Notes under the pieces: generated by a model
Databases searched by the model: none
What the model was told of the DNA's origin: nothing
Seen by the model: only the letters and a program-made list of their open reading frames with translations
Program-made: the position numbers and the translations under genes
In this document: positions 62,304 through 64,000 of the stretch, in pieces
How positions within the stretch are numbered: the stretch's first letter is position 1
How the letters are laid out: each line of letters starts with the position of its first letter
Origin: Bacteroidia bacterium
GTDB lineage: Bacteria; Bacteroidota; Bacteroidia; J057
DNA: 64,000 nucleotides
Reading direction: 5' to 3'
Assembly: GCA_030430205.1 (NCBI GenBank)
Contig: JAUIGE010000005.1
Span: forward strand, 1-64,000

Positions 62304-62807
62304 TTAGTATTGTTTTGTGATGAAACAACCCACCGCCTGCGTTTCACGCAGGGGAACAGGCTGGCCAGCCAGCACGGCTGTCAGGGCATCGCGCAGCTCA
62401 TGCTGCGTGACATGCCGCCTTTGGCGGCCGGGGCGATCGAAGCGATCGTCTATCCTGCCGCGATACAGCACGCTGTCGCCCAGCGTCAGGATGGCTTCTG
62501 GGGTCACTTGCGCATCATATTTATGCGTGAGAAATTGATTGACATCCTTTACCAGCGGAAAGGGGATGTCATGGCTTTGCTGAAAGCTTTCGATGGACCG
62601 CTGGCTGGAGGTTTTTACAGGAAAAACGCCACGGAAAGAGACGCCTTCCCGCTGGAAGTCGGCATACAATTGCTGCATCTCGCCGGCGTAATAGCGGCAG
62701 ATGGGGCAGTCTTCTGCCAGAAAGAAGTAAAGGCGCAGGGAATCCTGGGCCTGGATCCAAAAAGCGGAAAGAATGATCAGATGGACAAAAAGGAGGTATT
62801 TTTTCAT
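62304..62807 (-). CDS. Periplasmic redoxin (thioredoxin fold)
   Basis: The 167-residue product has a signal peptide and a CPIC active site in FFLAEDCPICRYYAGEM, with the later cis-Pro region QVTPEAILTLGD. It belongs to the AhpC/TSA-redoxin group. Its position just before the heme/copper protein gene suggests a role in reducing or metallating that partner (inference). Confidence 0.85.
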   Translation of the reverse strand: MKKYLLFVHLIILSAFWIQAQDSLRLYFFLAEDCPICRYYAGEMQQLYADFQREGVSFRGVFPVKTSSQRSIESFQQSHDIPFPLVKDVNQFLTHKYDAQVTPEAILTLGDSVLYRGRIDDRFDRPGRQRRHVTQHELRDALTAVLAGQPVPLRETQAVGCFITKQY

Positions 62808-62899
62808 GCTGCAGGCGTTTTTGATTCACCTGCAAACAGCGCTTTTGCCTTAGCTCAGAAAAGTTTTTTCAACCAACAGCAAAATACATTCAACGAATG

Positions 62900-63730
62900 T
62901 TAATAAACCTCCTTATTTACCCCATAGGCCCACTCCAGAAAATCAGGCATGACTGCGCCCCAACTGCTCTCATGGTGCCTGCCATCCTCTATTTCCACAT
63001 ATTTCATGTGTTCATCGGTATAGCCTAGCTGGCGCAATTCGTCCATCAAATCGAGTATGTCATCGATGACATCTATGATGCCATTTTGGTTGCGGTCTTC
63101 CTTTTCCTCTGCTGTACCTGCACTGAACCAGAGCCTGAGGTTGGGGTGAAATTTTCCGGCAGTGACAAGGCGGTGAATGATGCGGTCATTGTCCGTATAG
63201 GCCTGTTCCAGGGCTTTGGCTCTCCACCAGAAAGAGCCCGAAAAGACGCCTACTTTGCTGAAAAGATGGGGGTGATGCCACACGATATCAAAGGCGGAAA
63301 GACCGCCCAGAGAGAAGCCGGCAAAGCCACGATAGGCCGGGTCAGAAGGCACGCGGTATTGCGTTTCGATATAGGGAATGAGTTCCTGGGTGATGAAAAA
63401 AGTGTAGGCAGCGGCTTTGTTGCCGCGATTTTTGTAATCAGCCATAGCGGCGGTGCCGTATTCAAACATGCGGTCGCGACCGCAGTGGAGCGCCACCAGG
63501 ATCACCGGAGCGATGCTATCCTTGTATTCAATCAGCGTACGGGCTATACCCAGCGCTTTCCAGTTTTGGCCATCATTGAGAAACAAGACCTGGCAAGGCC
63601 TGTCACTCTTAAAATAATTGTGAGGGAGGAAAATGTCAATCACCACATCTCGGCCCAGATAAACAGAGCGAAAGGCAGGAATGTGGTGGATCATCTGTGG
63701 AATAGGTGCCGGCGTATCAAGAATTTTCAT
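62900..63730 (-). CDS. Esterase-D/Fes-type alpha/beta hydrolase
   Basis: The 276-residue protein has a nucleophile elbow FAGFSLGGLSAFD and the conserved start DIFLPHNYFKSDRPCQVLFLNDGQN. It also has a DGRHHESSW segment with the catalytic His. This fits enterochelin-esterase-like or IroE-like putative esterases. No signal peptide is seen. A TATGTTTG box on the minus strand (63735-63742) ends four bases before the start, suggesting a leaderless transcript. Confidence 0.87.
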   Translation of the reverse strand: MKILDTPAPIPQMIHHIPAFRSVYLGRDVVIDIFLPHNYFKSDRPCQVLFLNDGQNWKALGIARTLIEYKDSIAPVILVALHCGRDRMFEYGTAAMADYKNRGNKAAAYTFFITQELIPYIETQYRVPSDPAYRGFAGFSLGGLSAFDIVWHHPHLFSKVGVFSGSFWWRAKALEQAYTDNDRIIHRLVTAGKFHPNLRLWFSAGTAEEKEDRNQNGIIDVIDDILDLMDELRQLGYTDEHMKYVEIEDGRHHESSWGAVMPDFLEWAYGVNKEVY

Positions 63731-63811
63731 CCCGCAAACATAAGAATTGAGGAGAAGGTTTGCTAAATAAATAGCTTTCCTAAACTTCTAAAATTCTGTA
63801 GAGCTATGTAT

Positions 63812-64000
63812 TTAGCGGTCCAACCAGGCTTTAAAAAGCCCCACCCGCTCCCTGCTGACGAGAATCTGCTCTTCCACAGTGGGTTGGAGCATGATTTTTA
63901 GGCGGCTATTGAAAAAGCTATGAATCTGCTCTATCGCTTCCAGGCGGGCGATAAATTGCCGGTTGAGGCGAAAGAAATGTTGCGGATTGAGTTGTTTCTC
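63812..64000 (-). CDS. LytTR response regulator, C-terminal part
   Basis: The minus-strand frame from the window edge to TAA at 63812 encodes 62 residues. It has the LytTR DNA-binding core: PQHFFRLNRQFIARLEAI, NSRLKIML, and the terminal VSRERVGLFKAWLDR. The receiver domain lies outside the window. Confidence 0.9.
   Translation of the reverse strand, partial: EKQLNPQHFFRLNRQFIARLEAIEQIHSFFNSRLKIMLQPTVEEQILVSRERVGLFKAWLDR

Overview
The window looks like chromosome of a Bacteroidota bacterium, probably a Saprospira/Lewinella-type lineage (inference). The reasons are the type IX secretion system (T9SS) genes sprA, a Plug-family gene and a gldM-like paralogue, several secreted proteins with C-terminal T9SS sorting domains and SprB repeats, a TonB-dependent receptor, and promoters of the TTTG / TAnnTTTG kind with little Shine-Dalgarno signal. 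I found no rRNA or tRNA gene, CRISPR array or transposase.

Layout. 0.4-5.7 kb: three periplasmic peptidyl-prolyl isomerase/SurA-like genes and a MoxR ATPase on the plus strand. 5.8-11 kb: an alpha/beta hydrolase, a BlaI/BlaR1-type regulatory pair with two palindromic operators around its promoter, and a GT39-type membrane glycosyltransferase. 11-20.2 kb: an outer-membrane barrel protein, ruvA and the giant sprA. 20.25-23.7 kb: an accessory island bracketed by copies of a palindromic repeat. It holds an Avd-like protein of diversity-generating retroelements (DGRs), an Asn-codon-rich FGE/C-type-lectin tail that looks like a DGR template or variable repeat, a truncated NACHT NTPase and an AAA+/DUF234 ATPase. 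No reverse transcriptase is present, so this is an orphan or decayed DGR. 23.7-29 kb: an EEP-family phosphatase, the N-degron pair aat-clpS, a P1/PLC-like hydrolase and a lipoprotein resembling GldM. 29.2-34.4 kb: a 1725-residue T9SS cargo with a beta-propeller and seven SprB repeats. 34.9-47.3 kb: an FtsX-type permease, a DUF368 protein, a TonB receptor with a beta-helix T9SS protein, an FucP-like sugar transporter, a GT2 glycosyltransferase and a small T9SS protein.

48.3-58.5 kb (minus strand) is a complete reductive pyrimidine degradation operon read from mmsA to the deaminase. The encoded steps are cytosine deamination, PreT/PreA reduction of uracil, ring opening by dihydropyrimidinase, beta-ureidopropionase, an omega-aminotransferase, and a CoA-acylating semialdehyde dehydrogenase, plus an NCS1 nucleobase permease. 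58.6-64 kb: a lipoprotein, the T9SS Plug-like protein, a cytochrome c/copper monooxygenase-like T9SS protein with its redoxin partner, an esterase and the C-terminus of a LytTR regulator.

The intergenic DNA is unusual. Several gaps hold 7- or 8-base tandem repeats that run into gene ends, and others hold long nested palindromes.
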